64,000 bases of DNA from a virus. The position numbers were made by a program, and so were the translations under genes. The stretch spans positions 28,841-92,840 of IMG/VR virus record IMGVR_UViG_3300022865_000557, one strand, 5' to 3'. Below the pieces are notes generated by a model. It worked only from the letters and a program-made list of their open reading frames with translations, was not told the DNA's origin and made no database searches. This document shows, piece after piece, positions 43,114 to 51,422 of this stretch. Position 1 is the first letter of the stretch. Each line of letters opens with the position of its first letter.

Positions 43114-45381
43114 ATGTTACAAACAAATCCTGAAATAGACTATGTAGTACAAGAAGCAACAAAACTAGCAAAGAGCTACGAGCATGAATACATCACAGTA
43201 GAACATGTAATGTTAGCCATGATTAGATACGAGCCGCTATGCGTTCTGTTTGAAAAATCTCAAATCGATGTAAAAACAATAGATGCAGATTTAAGCCTTT
43301 ATATTTCTGAACAAGAAGATTTAGTGGTCCAAGGTTGTGAACCAAGAAAAACACATGCGCTCGAAAGAGTATTTAACAGAGCTTTGACTCAACTATTGTT
43401 TAGCGGGCGCACACAGCTACAGTTAATGGACTTGCTGTTAAGTATACAATCAGAAACAAATAGTTTTGCACAGTACTTTGCTGTAAAGCACGGGCTGACA
43501 CGTGAAAAAATGTTAGAACTGTTTGCACTTGTTAATGCAGATGGCGAAAATAAGAAAGTAGTTAATGCAAGCAAAGCAGAAAGAATTTTAGAACACTATT
43601 GTGACAACCTTAACAAAAAGGTAGCAGAAGGAAAGATAGACCCTGTCATTGGCAGAGAATTTGAGACAAACGAGATCATAGAAGTTATGGCTCGTAAGAA
43701 TAAAAATAATGTGTTACTAATTGGAGATCCGGGTGTAGGCAAGACTGCAATTGCAGAAGGGCTTGCACTAGCAATCGAAGCAAATACTGTTCCGGAGTTC
43801 TTACAAGGTTACGTTGTTTACAATCTTGACATAGGCTCGTTGCTTGCTGGTAGCAGGTACAGAGGAGACTTTGAAGAAAAAGTACAAGAAGTTATTAAAG
43901 CCTTAACTGTTAAAGGGAAGGCAATACTGTTCATTGATGAAGCACACCAAATGAAAGGTGCAGGCTCTACAGGGGCAAACGCAAGTGTAGATTTCAGTAA
44001 CATGATAAAGCCTGCGATCGGCAAAGGCAAGATCAAAGTAATGGCTTCTACAACGTGGGAAGAGTATTCAAATAGTTTCGAAAAGGATCGTGCATTGATG
44101 CGCAGATTCCAGCGTATTACTGTTGATGAGCCTACAGCAGAAGTAGCAAAAGAAATACTTACAGGGCTGAAAAGTGTATTTGAAAAGTTCCATGGTGGTA
44201 CAGTAACAAATGCTTCAATTGATGCGGCCGTTGATCTTAGTGTCAGATACCAAACAGATAAAAAACTGCCAGACAAGGCAATTGATTTAATCGACAGCAC
44301 ATGTGCCAGGTTAAAACTTAGCACTGCTATTTGGACAGTTACTAGAGCTGATATTATTGACAGCATTGCTAAGATGACTAAGATTCCTGCTGACCAAATT
44401 GGAAACCAGAAAGCAATTGTCAACTTCGAAGCGATTATAAAAGAAAAACTGTACGGACAGGATCAAGCAGTTGACACTGTATTGGAAAAAATATATGTAA
44501 GTAGAGCTGGCTTGAAAGCAATTAACAAGCCCGTTGGTAGTTTCTTGTTTACAGGACCAACAGGCACAGGCAAAACAGAACTTGCTAAACTGTTAGCAGA
44601 AAACCTAGGCATGAAGTTATTACGTTACGACATGAGCGAATACCAAGAACGTCACACTGTAGCAAAGTTAGTTGGCGCACCTCCAGGGTACGTAGGCTAC
44701 GATGACGGAAACTTAGGTGGTGGTATGCTTATTAGTGATATCGAAAAGAATCCAAACAGTGTTATATTAATGGATGAGATAGAAAAAGCACATCCAGACG
44801 TTACTAATGTGCTATTGCAGATGATGGATGAAGGAATGATTACCTCAAGCAACGGTAAGAAAGCAAATTGTCGTAACACAGTTATTATCCTTACCAGTAA
44901 CCTGGGTGCCGCAGACAACGAAAATAACACAATAGGCTTTGGTGACGAACTACAAAAAACAGGCGAGGATGACAAAGCAGTTAAGAAGTACTTTGCTCCT
45001 GAATTTAGGAATAGACTAGACGGGACTGTGAAGTTCAAGAAACTTGACGAACTAAGCATGCGTAAGATCGTAACAAAGTATCTAGTAGAAATTAATGATT
45101 TACTACTAGATAAAAATCTAAAGGTTAAACTTACAGAACCAGCAATAGGTGAACTTGTTGAACAAGGATTTGATCCCAAGATGGGAGCAAGGCCATTGCA
45201 ACGCAAAATGAACGAAGAAATAAAAGTTCCATTGAGTAAAAAAATGTTGTTTGAGCCCATTGTGCCCGGTAGCATTATAACTGTAGACTTTCGAGATGAT
45301 AAATTTACCTTTATTGTAGACTCACCAGAAAACACAACACACAAAGTAGACGATGATGGATTTATTATACTGGAAGAATAG
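43114..45381 (+). CDS. clpA: ClpA-type AAA+ unfoldase
   Basis: 755 residues. A Clp N-domain (1-145) is followed by two AAA+ modules: Walker A GDPGVGKT (204-211) with Walker B LFIDEA (272-277), and Walker A GPTGTGKT (481-488) with Walker B LMDEIE (552-557). Pore loops SRYRG and GYVGYDDG are present. There is no ClpB-type middle coiled coil. NTIGFGDEL (IGF at 607-609) falls where ClpA has its IGL ClpP-docking loop. A phage ClpP is encoded at 3617, so a phage-specific ClpAP protease is likely. Confidence 0.9.
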   Translation: MLQTNPEIDYVVQEATKLAKSYEHEYITVEHVMLAMIRYEPLCVLFEKSQIDVKTIDADLSLYISEQEDLVVQGCEPRKTHALERVFNRALTQLLFSGRTQLQLMDLLLSIQSETNSFAQYFAVKHGLTREKMLELFALVNADGENKKVVNASKAERILEHYCDNLNKKVAEGKIDPVIGREFETNEIIEVMARKNKNNVLLIGDPGVGKTAIAEGLALAIEANTVPEFLQGYVVYNLDIGSLLAGSRYRGDFEEKVQEVIKALTVKGKAILFIDEAHQMKGAGSTGANASVDFSNMIKPAIGKGKIKVMASTTWEEYSNSFEKDRALMRRFQRITVDEPTAEVAKEILTGLKSVFEKFHGGTVTNASIDAAVDLSVRYQTDKKLPDKAIDLIDSTCARLKLSTAIWTVTRADIIDSIAKMTKIPADQIGNQKAIVNFEAIIKEKLYGQDQAVDTVLEKIYVSRAGLKAINKPVGSFLFTGPTGTGKTELAKLLAENLGMKLLRYDMSEYQERHTVAKLVGAPPGYVGYDDGNLGGGMLISDIEKNPNSVILMDEIEKAHPDVTNVLLQMMDEGMITSSNGKKANCRNTVIILTSNLGAADNENNTIGFGDELQKTGEDDKAVKKYFAPEFRNRLDGTVKFKKLDELSMRKIVTKYLVEINDLLLDKNLKVKLTEPAIGELVEQGFDPKMGARPLQRKMNEEIKVPLSKKMLFEPIVPGSIITVDFRDDKFTFIVDSPENTTHKVDDDGFIILEE

Positions 45382-46081
45382 AGCTAGTCAGACAGAAATT
45401 CTGTCTACACACAAGAAGTTTTACAAGGCGTTCTTGTACAAAATGACTGTGTTTGCTCCTGGATGTCGTAGTATACTATGTCCGGACATTGCAGGAAGTT
45501 TAAAAAGCAGAAAAGAACTGGTAATAGGTCACTACAACTACGGTGGTAGTTGGTACAGTCCAAAAGTGCAAGAATGGGTTAGTCAAGCAGATATAACTCA
45601 GTTAAAAACGCTACAAGAAATGAGGATGCGCAGTCACTCACACAATATTAAAGTGCGTGTCGAGGAACCATACGTGGACATTTATGCATGCACTGAGGAA
45701 AAGTTAAAAGAGCTGTGTGAACTGCTGGATAACCCCAGTTCAGTTAAAAGCGTTAGTGGTCCACAGAGCAAACAAGCAGAAACGCTACTTGTTGACAACA
45801 AGATCTTACGAAAACGTAAGCCCAAGTGGCGTTACAAAATTGCCCTCAAGGATAAAAAATTCAGCAAAGACATCAAAGAATCTATATGGAATTATCTATT
45901 AGGGATCGGTGAGGAAATACACATGCCAAACATGGCACAACACCAGTTAACCAAAGATCACGAATGGATTTGGGGTTGTTATTTTTACACTAACGATTCT
46001 GGCGTTGTGAATATGTTAAGATTAATTGACCCAGACATGGTTAGAGAAGTTTCCGAGATGGTACAAGTAGGTGATAAATAG
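45353..46081 (+). CDS. Conserved hypothetical protein
   Basis: 242 residues; overlaps the ClpA end by 29 bases. Basic in the middle (RKRKPKWRYKIALKDKK), with CPDIAGS and a C-terminal acidic end. It may bind nucleic acid. Not recognised as a known family. Its coupling to clpA could hint at an adaptor role, without direct evidence. Confidence 0.5.
   Translation: MMDLLYWKNRASQTEILSTHKKFYKAFLYKMTVFAPGCRSILCPDIAGSLKSRKELVIGHYNYGGSWYSPKVQEWVSQADITQLKTLQEMRMRSHSHNIKVRVEEPYVDIYACTEEKLKELCELLDNPSSVKSVSGPQSKQAETLLVDNKILRKRKPKWRYKIALKDKKFSKDIKESIWNYLLGIGEEIHMPNMAQHQLTKDHEWIWGCYFYTNDSGVVNMLRLIDPDMVREVSEMVQVGDK
46073..46080 (+). promoter_or_regulatory. Late-like box GATAAATA
   Basis: At the stop of the previous gene; the next ATG (46102) follows after an AAGGAAA ribosome binding site. 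Confidence 0.35.
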
Positions 46082-46101
46082 TTAAAATTAAGGAAACAAC
46101 A

Positions 46102-46266
46102 ATGGCTAAAGTACATGAAGAAGTTTTAGTTATCACCGTAAGCAAACTAGTAAAAGATGACACGACCCCTGAATCAGTTGTAAGTGCAGACATACAAACA
46201 CAATTAGCAGAAGTTGCAGAACAGTTACTAGGCGAAGGTGTAATAGTTGAAGTAAGCAAAGCATAA
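46102..46266 (+). CDS. Small acidic protein
   Basis: 54 residues, beta-alpha layout (EEVLVITVSKL...QLAEVAEQLLG...VIVEVSKA). AAGGAAA before the ATG and a late-like box support it. Function unknown. Confidence 0.6.
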   Translation: MAKVHEEVLVITVSKLVKDDTTPESVVSADIQTQLAEVAEQLLGEGVIVEVSKA

Positions 46267-46295
46267 ATTTAATACAATCAAATAGAAAGAGTTCA

Positions 46296-47252
46296 ATGGC
46301 AAAAAAGAAACCAGGAAAGTCCTCACAGGCTAGTGCGGTTGCGGCAATCAAAGCGGCAGCCGAGAAGCCAGCAACATCCTCCCCACAGGCTAATGCAGTA
46401 GACATGATCAAAGCGGCAGCCGCTAAACGTCAAGAAGAACAACAGCAACAACAAGTTAACAGTGCAGTTCCACAAGGACAGCAGTTTGACTTTTCGAAAT
46501 GTCATCTGCACATTGGTATTCCCTGTTATGGTGGAATGGTAAGTGAACCCACTATGACAAGTTTGTTAAGATTTATTCTACTTGCACAACAGGCAGGACT
46601 TAACTGGTCTCTAGATACCATGGTTAACGAGTCATTAGTAACACGAGCACGTAACAACTTGATGGCCAAAATGATGACCAACAAGAGTGCTACACACTTT
46701 ATGTTTATCGATGCTGATATTAGATTCCAGCCAGAGTCCATTCTACAAATGATGGCTTGCAACAAAGAAGTTATTGGCGGACTGTATCCTAAGAAAGCAT
46801 TGCCGGTAAACTATGTAATTAACCTTAAGCCTGAAACCAAAGTACAAGGCGATGTCTTTACTGTGGACACAATGGGCACTGGTTTCTTATTATTCAAGAA
46901 AGAAGTATACCAGAAGTTATGTGATGCGCATCCAGAATGCAAGTACGTTGATGACGTTGGATTAGGTAAGCAATTTGAACCTACCATGTACAGTATCTTT
47001 GACTGTAAAATTGACGAAAAAGGACACTACCTCAGTGAGGACTGGTTGTTCTGTAGACGTTGGTCAGCAATTGGTGGTGAGATTTGGGCACACGGTAAAG
47101 TGTTGCTTAACCATATTGGACACTATGAATTTACAGGTGATCTCAGCAAGATGCCAGACTTTGCTAGGAATGAACACGTGCCAGGTGGTGGAGTGTTAAA
47201 CGATGCTATCGATATGGCCAGCAGGGGTCAAAAGGCAACAATTAACGGATAA
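46296..47252 (+). CDS. Glycosyltransferase-like protein (GT-A)
   Basis: 318 residues. Two copies of an Ala-rich SSQAxAVxxIKAAA element (residues 7-48) form a linker, then HIGIPCYGG, LVTRARNNL and FIDADIRF, the DxD-containing core of a GT-A glycosyltransferase. Such proteins are conserved in T4-like cyanophages. Target unknown, possibly a virion or DNA sugar. Confidence 0.72.
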   Translation: MAKKKPGKSSQASAVAAIKAAAEKPATSSPQANAVDMIKAAAAKRQEEQQQQQVNSAVPQGQQFDFSKCHLHIGIPCYGGMVSEPTMTSLLRFILLAQQAGLNWSLDTMVNESLVTRARNNLMAKMMTNKSATHFMFIDADIRFQPESILQMMACNKEVIGGLYPKKALPVNYVINLKPETKVQGDVFTVDTMGTGFLLFKKEVYQKLCDAHPECKYVDDVGLGKQFEPTMYSIFDCKIDEKGHYLSEDWLFCRRWSAIGGEIWAHGKVLLNHIGHYEFTGDLSKMPDFARNEHVPGGGVLNDAIDMASRGQKATING

Positions 47253-47260
47253 GGGCTATA

Positions 47261-47746
47261 ATGGCTGAAACAGAAAAGCTAAAATTTAGAATTGGTTTAA
47301 GTGGAACTAACCCAGACAAACAGCCGCAATATCGAATCGGTATAAATGGCAAAGGCAAAGTGTTTGGTGTACTTAGTACTGGTGTTAGCGAGACAGAGTA
47401 TGTAGAGTTCGAATCATCAGTAACAGAAGGCCCACAATGTTTGGAAATAGAACTGCTTAACAAAGGTTATGGCGATACTGTAACAGACGAAAACGGAGAA
47501 ATAATTAGCGATTTTCTCCTTAATATAGATAGTATTGAGATAGATGAAATTGATTTAGGTACACTCAAATGGACCCTAAGTGAATATTATCCGATTTATC
47601 CGCGTGATTATGTAAATCATGTTTTAGCAGAAACAGGCAACAAGCCAGACGAAGTTGTTAAAAGTTGTGTAAACATGGGATGGAACGGCAAATGGACACT
47701 GCCGTTCGAAAGCCCATTTTACATTTGGCTACTAGAGAACTTGTAA
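47261..47746 (+). CDS. Carbohydrate-binding-module-like protein
   Basis: 161 residues, beta-rich, with LLNIDSIEIDEIDLG and NMGWNGKWTLPFESPFYIWLLENL. The calcium-dependent xylan-binding CBM layout is likely, and similar proteins are known in T4-like marine phages. It may decorate the capsid or bind glycans. The protein at 49194 has a related layout. Confidence 0.55.
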   Translation: MAETEKLKFRIGLSGTNPDKQPQYRIGINGKGKVFGVLSTGVSETEYVEFESSVTEGPQCLEIELLNKGYGDTVTDENGEIISDFLLNIDSIEIDEIDLGTLKWTLSEYYPIYPRDYVNHVLAETGNKPDEVVKSCVNMGWNGKWTLPFESPFYIWLLENL

Positions 47747-47775
47747 GCTAAATATAGCAATAGAGCGGAAGATCA

Positions 47776-48678
47776 ATGTTTATTGCTAATTTATTTGAAA
47801 ACTATGTAAAAGAGAACAACGGCCCGGAAGTGGTAGTGGTATATCCAGGCCGTTTTCAACCTTTTCACTTAGGACACAAAGAAGTGTTTAACTCACTCCA
47901 AAACAAATTTGGACGTGATAATGTTTATATTGCAACCAGCAACAAAACAGACGGCGCTAAAAGCCCATTTAACTTTTCCGACAAAACCATATTCATGAAT
48001 GCGGCTGGTGTACCTAGTGATCGCATTATAGAAGTTTCAAACCCATACGCTTTACCCCAGCAATTCAACCCAGAAAATACTATCTTTGTTGCAGTAGTAG
48101 GTAGTCCCGACAAGAATAGACTCAATCCAGATTCAACTAAAAAAGACGGTTCGCCAAGTTATTTCAAGATGTTTGATAGTTTTGAAAAAGCTGAAACCGC
48201 AGATCGACATGGCTATGTAATCATTGCAGACGAACGCAATAAACAGATCACCTTAGGTGACGAAACTGTCGATGTTAGCCACGGCACACAGACTAGAGCC
48301 GCTTGGAACGCAGTTAGAAAAGATCCGAAACTGCGTTCCCAATTTTTAAAACAAATGTATGGCAGAGACGATCCAGAAGTTGGTCGTGTACTGGATAAGA
48401 TTACCGAAACAGTGAATGAGATGGGTGGTGTAGGTGTAATTGCAAGCAAAGGGCAAGCAAAAGATCCACGCTATAGTATGAGCTTAACCAAAGACATTAG
48501 ACCAGGTGAAACCAATAGACAGTTAGCGAAGATGGGACTGGGCGCAAAAGTCACCAGTCTCGGCGAAGAGATTGCAACACTTAAAGAAAAGTGGAGTGCA
48601 AAGTACAAGAAAAGTATCGACTGTAATAACCCTAAGGGATTTAGTCAAAAAGCACATTGTGCAGGGAAGAAAAAATGA
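47776..48678 (+). CDS. Nucleotidyltransferase (NMN-adenylyltransferase-like), possibly capsid-targeted
   Basis: 300 residues. After a short MFIANLFEN start, VVVYPGRFQPFHLGHKEVFNSL gives the HxGH nucleotidyltransferase motif of the NadM/CoaD superfamily, with VGSPDKNRL later. The C-terminal ~50 residues end WSAKYKKSIDCNNPKGFS then QKAHCAGKKK, a small basic Cys-containing domain typical of phage internal proteins. LFE near residue 8 could be a gp21-type cleavage site. It probably makes or salvages NAD-like compounds. A GCTAAATA box lies at 47747-47754. Confidence 0.72.
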   Translation: MFIANLFENYVKENNGPEVVVVYPGRFQPFHLGHKEVFNSLQNKFGRDNVYIATSNKTDGAKSPFNFSDKTIFMNAAGVPSDRIIEVSNPYALPQQFNPENTIFVAVVGSPDKNRLNPDSTKKDGSPSYFKMFDSFEKAETADRHGYVIIADERNKQITLGDETVDVSHGTQTRAAWNAVRKDPKLRSQFLKQMYGRDDPEVGRVLDKITETVNEMGGVGVIASKGQAKDPRYSMSLTKDIRPGETNRQLAKMGLGAKVTSLGEEIATLKEKWSAKYKKSIDCNNPKGFSQKAHCAGKKK

Positions 48679-49082
48679 GAATATTAGAAATTATAGAAGA
48701 AGCAAAATCAAGTTGCCCTATTGCAACACAAGACTTAGAAGTTAACACTGTTAATAGAGACTTTGCACAAGAAAAGTATAACTACGGTCCACTTAATATT
48801 GATGAGCCTGGCAATTATTGGGAAGGTGTTGCAAAAGAATGGGACACTACTGTAGAAGCCGCTAAAGAATCACTTTGCGGAAACTGTGTAGCATTCGATA
48901 TAAGTCCACGCATGGAAGACTGCATGCCGGGTCCCGTGAGCGAAGATGGTGGTAGACTAGGTTACTGTTGGATGCACCAATTCAAATGCCACAGTCTAAG
49001 AACATGCCACACATGGGCAAAAGGCGGTCCAATTACTGACGACGAAGTTAGCTATGACTGGGACAAAAGAAGCAATGACTAA
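48675..49082 (+). CDS. HiPIP-like Cys-rich protein, possibly capsid-targeted
   Basis: 135 residues from the ATG at 48675 (ATGA overlap, AGGGAAG upstream). It starts MRILEIIEEAKS, a possible T4-type capsid-targeting start with an IxE cleavage site. The second half has CGNCVAFD, DCMPG, GYCWMHQFKC and RTCHTW, whose spacing resembles high-potential iron-sulfur proteins. It may carry a [4Fe-4S] cluster. Similar proteins occur in T4-like marine phages. Confidence 0.6.
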   Translation: MRILEIIEEAKSSCPIATQDLEVNTVNRDFAQEKYNYGPLNIDEPGNYWEGVAKEWDTTVEAAKESLCGNCVAFDISPRMEDCMPGPVSEDGGRLGYCWMHQFKCHSLRTCHTWAKGGPITDDEVSYDWDKRSND

Positions 49083-49194
49083 CACTGCAACAGAACAATG
49101 GTCATGCAGTGGTGGCAACGAGAGCTGGGATGGGCACCCGTTGGTATATATACCAATTGGTAAACCTTGTCCTTATTGCGGAAATAGAGAGTAA
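49075..49194 (+). CDS. Mini zinc-ribbon protein (zf-CHCC-like)
   Basis: 39 residues. WSCSGGN, GHPLVYIP and CPYCGNRE reproduce the Cys-His-Cys-Cys layout of the zf-CHCC family, known from a respiratory complex I subunit and small bacterial proteins. It overlaps the previous and next genes by a few bases. The four ligands suggest one zinc. Role in a phage unknown. Confidence 0.65.
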   Translation: MTNTATEQWSCSGGNESWDGHPLVYIPIGKPCPYCGNRE

Positions 49195-49523
49195 TGGATA
49201 CCACACAACATCGAACTATGACGTTTGATGTTAAAGCGGCCTGGCATGATGAGCCTCCTCCAGTTTATAGAATATTTGTTGATGGTCACTTGATCACCGA
49301 ACGTACATTTGTATGGGCAGGTCACGAAACATATATAAAAGAAAATCTTGTGTGTGATTTACCGCCTGGCACACATGTGGTAAAAATTGAAAATGTGTCA
49401 ACACATGGTGAATTTAAACTAAACAATCTGCTAATAGACAACAAAGAACAACCCGAACAGCCAGGAAAAGACGGGTACGATCTCAAGCAGTGGACTTTCG
49501 TTTGCGATCTTAAACAGAGCTAA
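49194..49523 (+). CDS. Small beta-sandwich protein (CBM-like)
   Basis: 109 residues. PVYRIFVDGHLITERTF, ENLVCDLPPGTHVVKIENV and FKLNNLLIDN form the strand pattern of a calcium-dependent carbohydrate-binding module. TAATG overlap with the zinc-ribbon gene. Possibly a capsid decoration protein. Confidence 0.55.
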   Translation: MDTTQHRTMTFDVKAAWHDEPPPVYRIFVDGHLITERTFVWAGHETYIKENLVCDLPPGTHVVKIENVSTHGEFKLNNLLIDNKEQPEQPGKDGYDLKQWTFVCDLKQS

Positions 49524-49526
49524 ATA
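49519..49526 (+). promoter_or_regulatory. Late-like box GCTAAATA
   Basis: Contains the TAA stop of the previous gene; the next ATG is at 49549. Confidence 0.35.
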
Positions 49527-49548
49527 TAACTATTACAGGTATTAAACT

Positions 49549-50043
49549 ATGAAAACTAAAGATTTTATTAACGAAGCAGATTGTGCTATAGCCAACGATG
49601 CAGAAGTAATGCACCGAGATCACGAAGTACAGATGGCACGTGGTCAGTTATATAATGCCGCACAATATGCTATCGAACTTCATCGCATGCTTAAAAACAT
49701 AAGTGAAAGAGAAGGACTTGAAGGTTGGGTCCAAGCAAAAATTACCAAAGCAACTGATTATCTAAGTAGTGTTAAGCATCACTTAGAATATGAGCAAGTT
49801 AGCCAATCATCAGATGCTATGATGGATTTTGTTCCAGAAGGTGCAGAATATGCAATGGACAAGATACTAGACGAAACAGCAAGTGCAGGTGCCACAGGTG
49901 CAGGCTCTGTTGCTACAGCACCAACTGGTGATGGTGGTACAGGATTTGAAAAAGCAATTGGTCTTGGTAGAACACCGAACACCTACAAAAACAGTAGCAA
50001 GCAGGGCAAAGTTAAATTTGGCAAAGGCGTGTACAACAAATGA
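49549..50043 (+). CDS. Putative internal virion protein with capsid-targeting start
   Basis: 164 residues. The start MKTKDFINEAD closely matches the T4 internal-protein capsid-targeting sequence (MKTYQEFIAEA type), including the INE/A site for the gp21-like protease. The middle is helical, the end is Gly/Thr-rich and basic (KQGKVKFGKGVYNK). Probably packaged in the head and injected. Final effector function unknown. Confidence 0.62.
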   Translation: MKTKDFINEADCAIANDAEVMHRDHEVQMARGQLYNAAQYAIELHRMLKNISEREGLEGWVQAKITKATDYLSSVKHHLEYEQVSQSSDAMMDFVPEGAEYAMDKILDETASAGATGAGSVATAPTGDGGTGFEKAIGLGRTPNTYKNSSKQGKVKFGKGVYNK

Positions 50044-50597
50044 GCTCGATGAAAGATCTACTGGAAAAAATGGACGACAACTATCCATTTGCTGGCGAAA
50101 AGGCAACGCCTAAACAAATACCTGGTGATCAAGTTCGTGGTACAGACGCAGTTAAGATTGCCAAGCGTACAGTTCCTTACCAAAAGCACCCACTCCAGGG
50201 AAAACTTGTAGGTGGTGGTGCCGCTGAAGAGTCTGTAGAGCAAATCGCAGAACAGTTACGCAAAGAGCTTGAAGAGTATGGTGCTCCTGGATCAGGGATG
50301 AGCCGTGGGTCAAGTATGGACCGAACAGAAGTTTCACAGTTACGCAGAGATCAAAAAGCACAACAACAGCAAGCTGATTCGCAAGAAGATAATCTTGAAA
50401 AACAAATTAAGGGGTTGACACAGCAATCACTGGCAGTATCAAAACAACCAGTGGCTCCACCTAATCCAAACGATCCAGCATCTGTTGCACAGTTTGCCGC
50501 GGCAAGTAATCAAAAGAGGGCAGAGAAGCAACAACTAGCACTGCAAAGAAGAGCTCTTAACCAACAGAAGAAACAGTTCACTCAGTATAGCGAGTAA
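50040..50597 (+). CDS. Putative internal/scaffold-associated protein
   Basis: 185 residues; four-base overlap with the preceding gene. The start MSSMKDLLEKMDD may be another targeting start. VEQIAEQLRKELEEYG is a helical region, then a long Gln/Ala-rich coiled coil. Likely an assembly-core or internal protein; no enzyme motif. Confidence 0.55.
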   Translation: MSSMKDLLEKMDDNYPFAGEKATPKQIPGDQVRGTDAVKIAKRTVPYQKHPLQGKLVGGGAAEESVEQIAEQLRKELEEYGAPGSGMSRGSSMDRTEVSQLRRDQKAQQQQADSQEDNLEKQIKGLTQQSLAVSKQPVAPPNPNDPASVAQFAAASNQKRAEKQQLALQRRALNQQKKQFTQYSE

Positions 50598-50602
50598 TCA
50601 CA

Positions 50603-51394
50603 GTGTATATTAATAACTTCACAAAAAATAAAAAGCAAAAGCCAGCACCTATTGTAGATAAGTCTACACAATATCAACTTGATAGAAATGCAAATCTTGC
50701 AACTGGCACAATAGGTGATGCATATGGTTCACTTAGTCAACCAAAAAGCACTACGCCACAAGCATATACTCCCCCAGTTAAGACAGTAACAAAGGGGTCA
50801 AAGCAAACAGTAAAACCAGTTAAGTTTAATCCCAGGGGCGGACCCATAATTGCACGTAATGGATCAAAGCAAACAGCAGGATCAACGCAAACAGTAAAAC
50901 CAGTTAAGTTTAATCCCAGGGGCGGACCCATAATTGCACGTGAAGAAATGGAAGAGTTTATAGAGTTTATTGATTCACACGACAATGAAATTATGACCGA
51001 AGCACAGTTTGATGAAGCCGCAGGTGAGAAAGACGCTTGCTACCATAAGGTCAAGAGTCGTTACAAAGTGTGGCCTAGTGCATACGCAAGTGGTGCATTA
51101 GTACAGTGCCGTAAAAAAGGTGCTAAGAACTGGGGCAACAGTAAAAAGAAAAGCAACGAAAATGTAGAAATGGATAGCAAATTGGATGTTGACAAGTTGT
51201 TAACTAGCCTTAGAAATAGTAAAACCACTAATAGTGACAGACTTGCAGATGCAATTGAAATGCGGTTCATGCATAACATGACCTTTAAAGAGATAGGTGA
51301 AGAATTAAATGTTGGTCCTAGTAGAGCCGCTACGATTATTGAAAAGGCACTACGTTTGCTAAGGTGGCATGCCGCTAGGTCACCTGGGTCGTAA
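50603..51394 (+). CDS. Fusion of a DUF5872-like domain with a sigma-70 region 4-like helix-turn-helix
   Basis: 263 residues from a GTG at 50603 without good Shine-Dalgarno. Residues 1-115 are Pro/Lys-rich with two identical 18-residue repeats. DACYHKVKSRYKVWPSAYAS (about 136-155) with QCRKKGAKNW is a DUF5872-like phage domain. The C-terminal ~60 residues, AIEMRFMHNMTFKEIGEEL then NVGPSRAATIIEKALRLLRW, match sigma-70 region 4, which binds the -35 element. Possibly a transcription regulator carried in the head. An internal ATG at 51171 could give the sigma part alone. Confidence 0.65.
   Translation: MYINNFTKNKKQKPAPIVDKSTQYQLDRNANLATGTIGDAYGSLSQPKSTTPQAYTPPVKTVTKGSKQTVKPVKFNPRGGPIIARNGSKQTAGSTQTVKPVKFNPRGGPIIAREEMEEFIEFIDSHDNEIMTEAQFDEAAGEKDACYHKVKSRYKVWPSAYASGALVQCRKKGAKNWGNSKKKSNENVEMDSKLDVDKLLTSLRNSKTTNSDRLADAIEMRFMHNMTFKEIGEELNVGPSRAATIIEKALRLLRWHAARSPGS
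50804..50941 (+). repeat. Perfect 54-bp direct repeat within the sigma-like fusion gene
   Basis: Copies 50804-50857 and 50888-50941 are identical over 54 bases (18 codons, QTVKPVKFNPRGGPIIAR), 84 bases apart and in frame. Identity at every base indicates a recent duplication. Confidence 0.9.
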
Positions 51395-51422
51395 AAAAAA
51401 CTTAATTAGGCATAGAATAGAA

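Noticed and set aside
43818-44423. 201-residue minus-strand frame within clpA (also 44697-45344)
   Set aside because: Shadow frames opposite a complete AAA+ gene, with no own motif or start signal.
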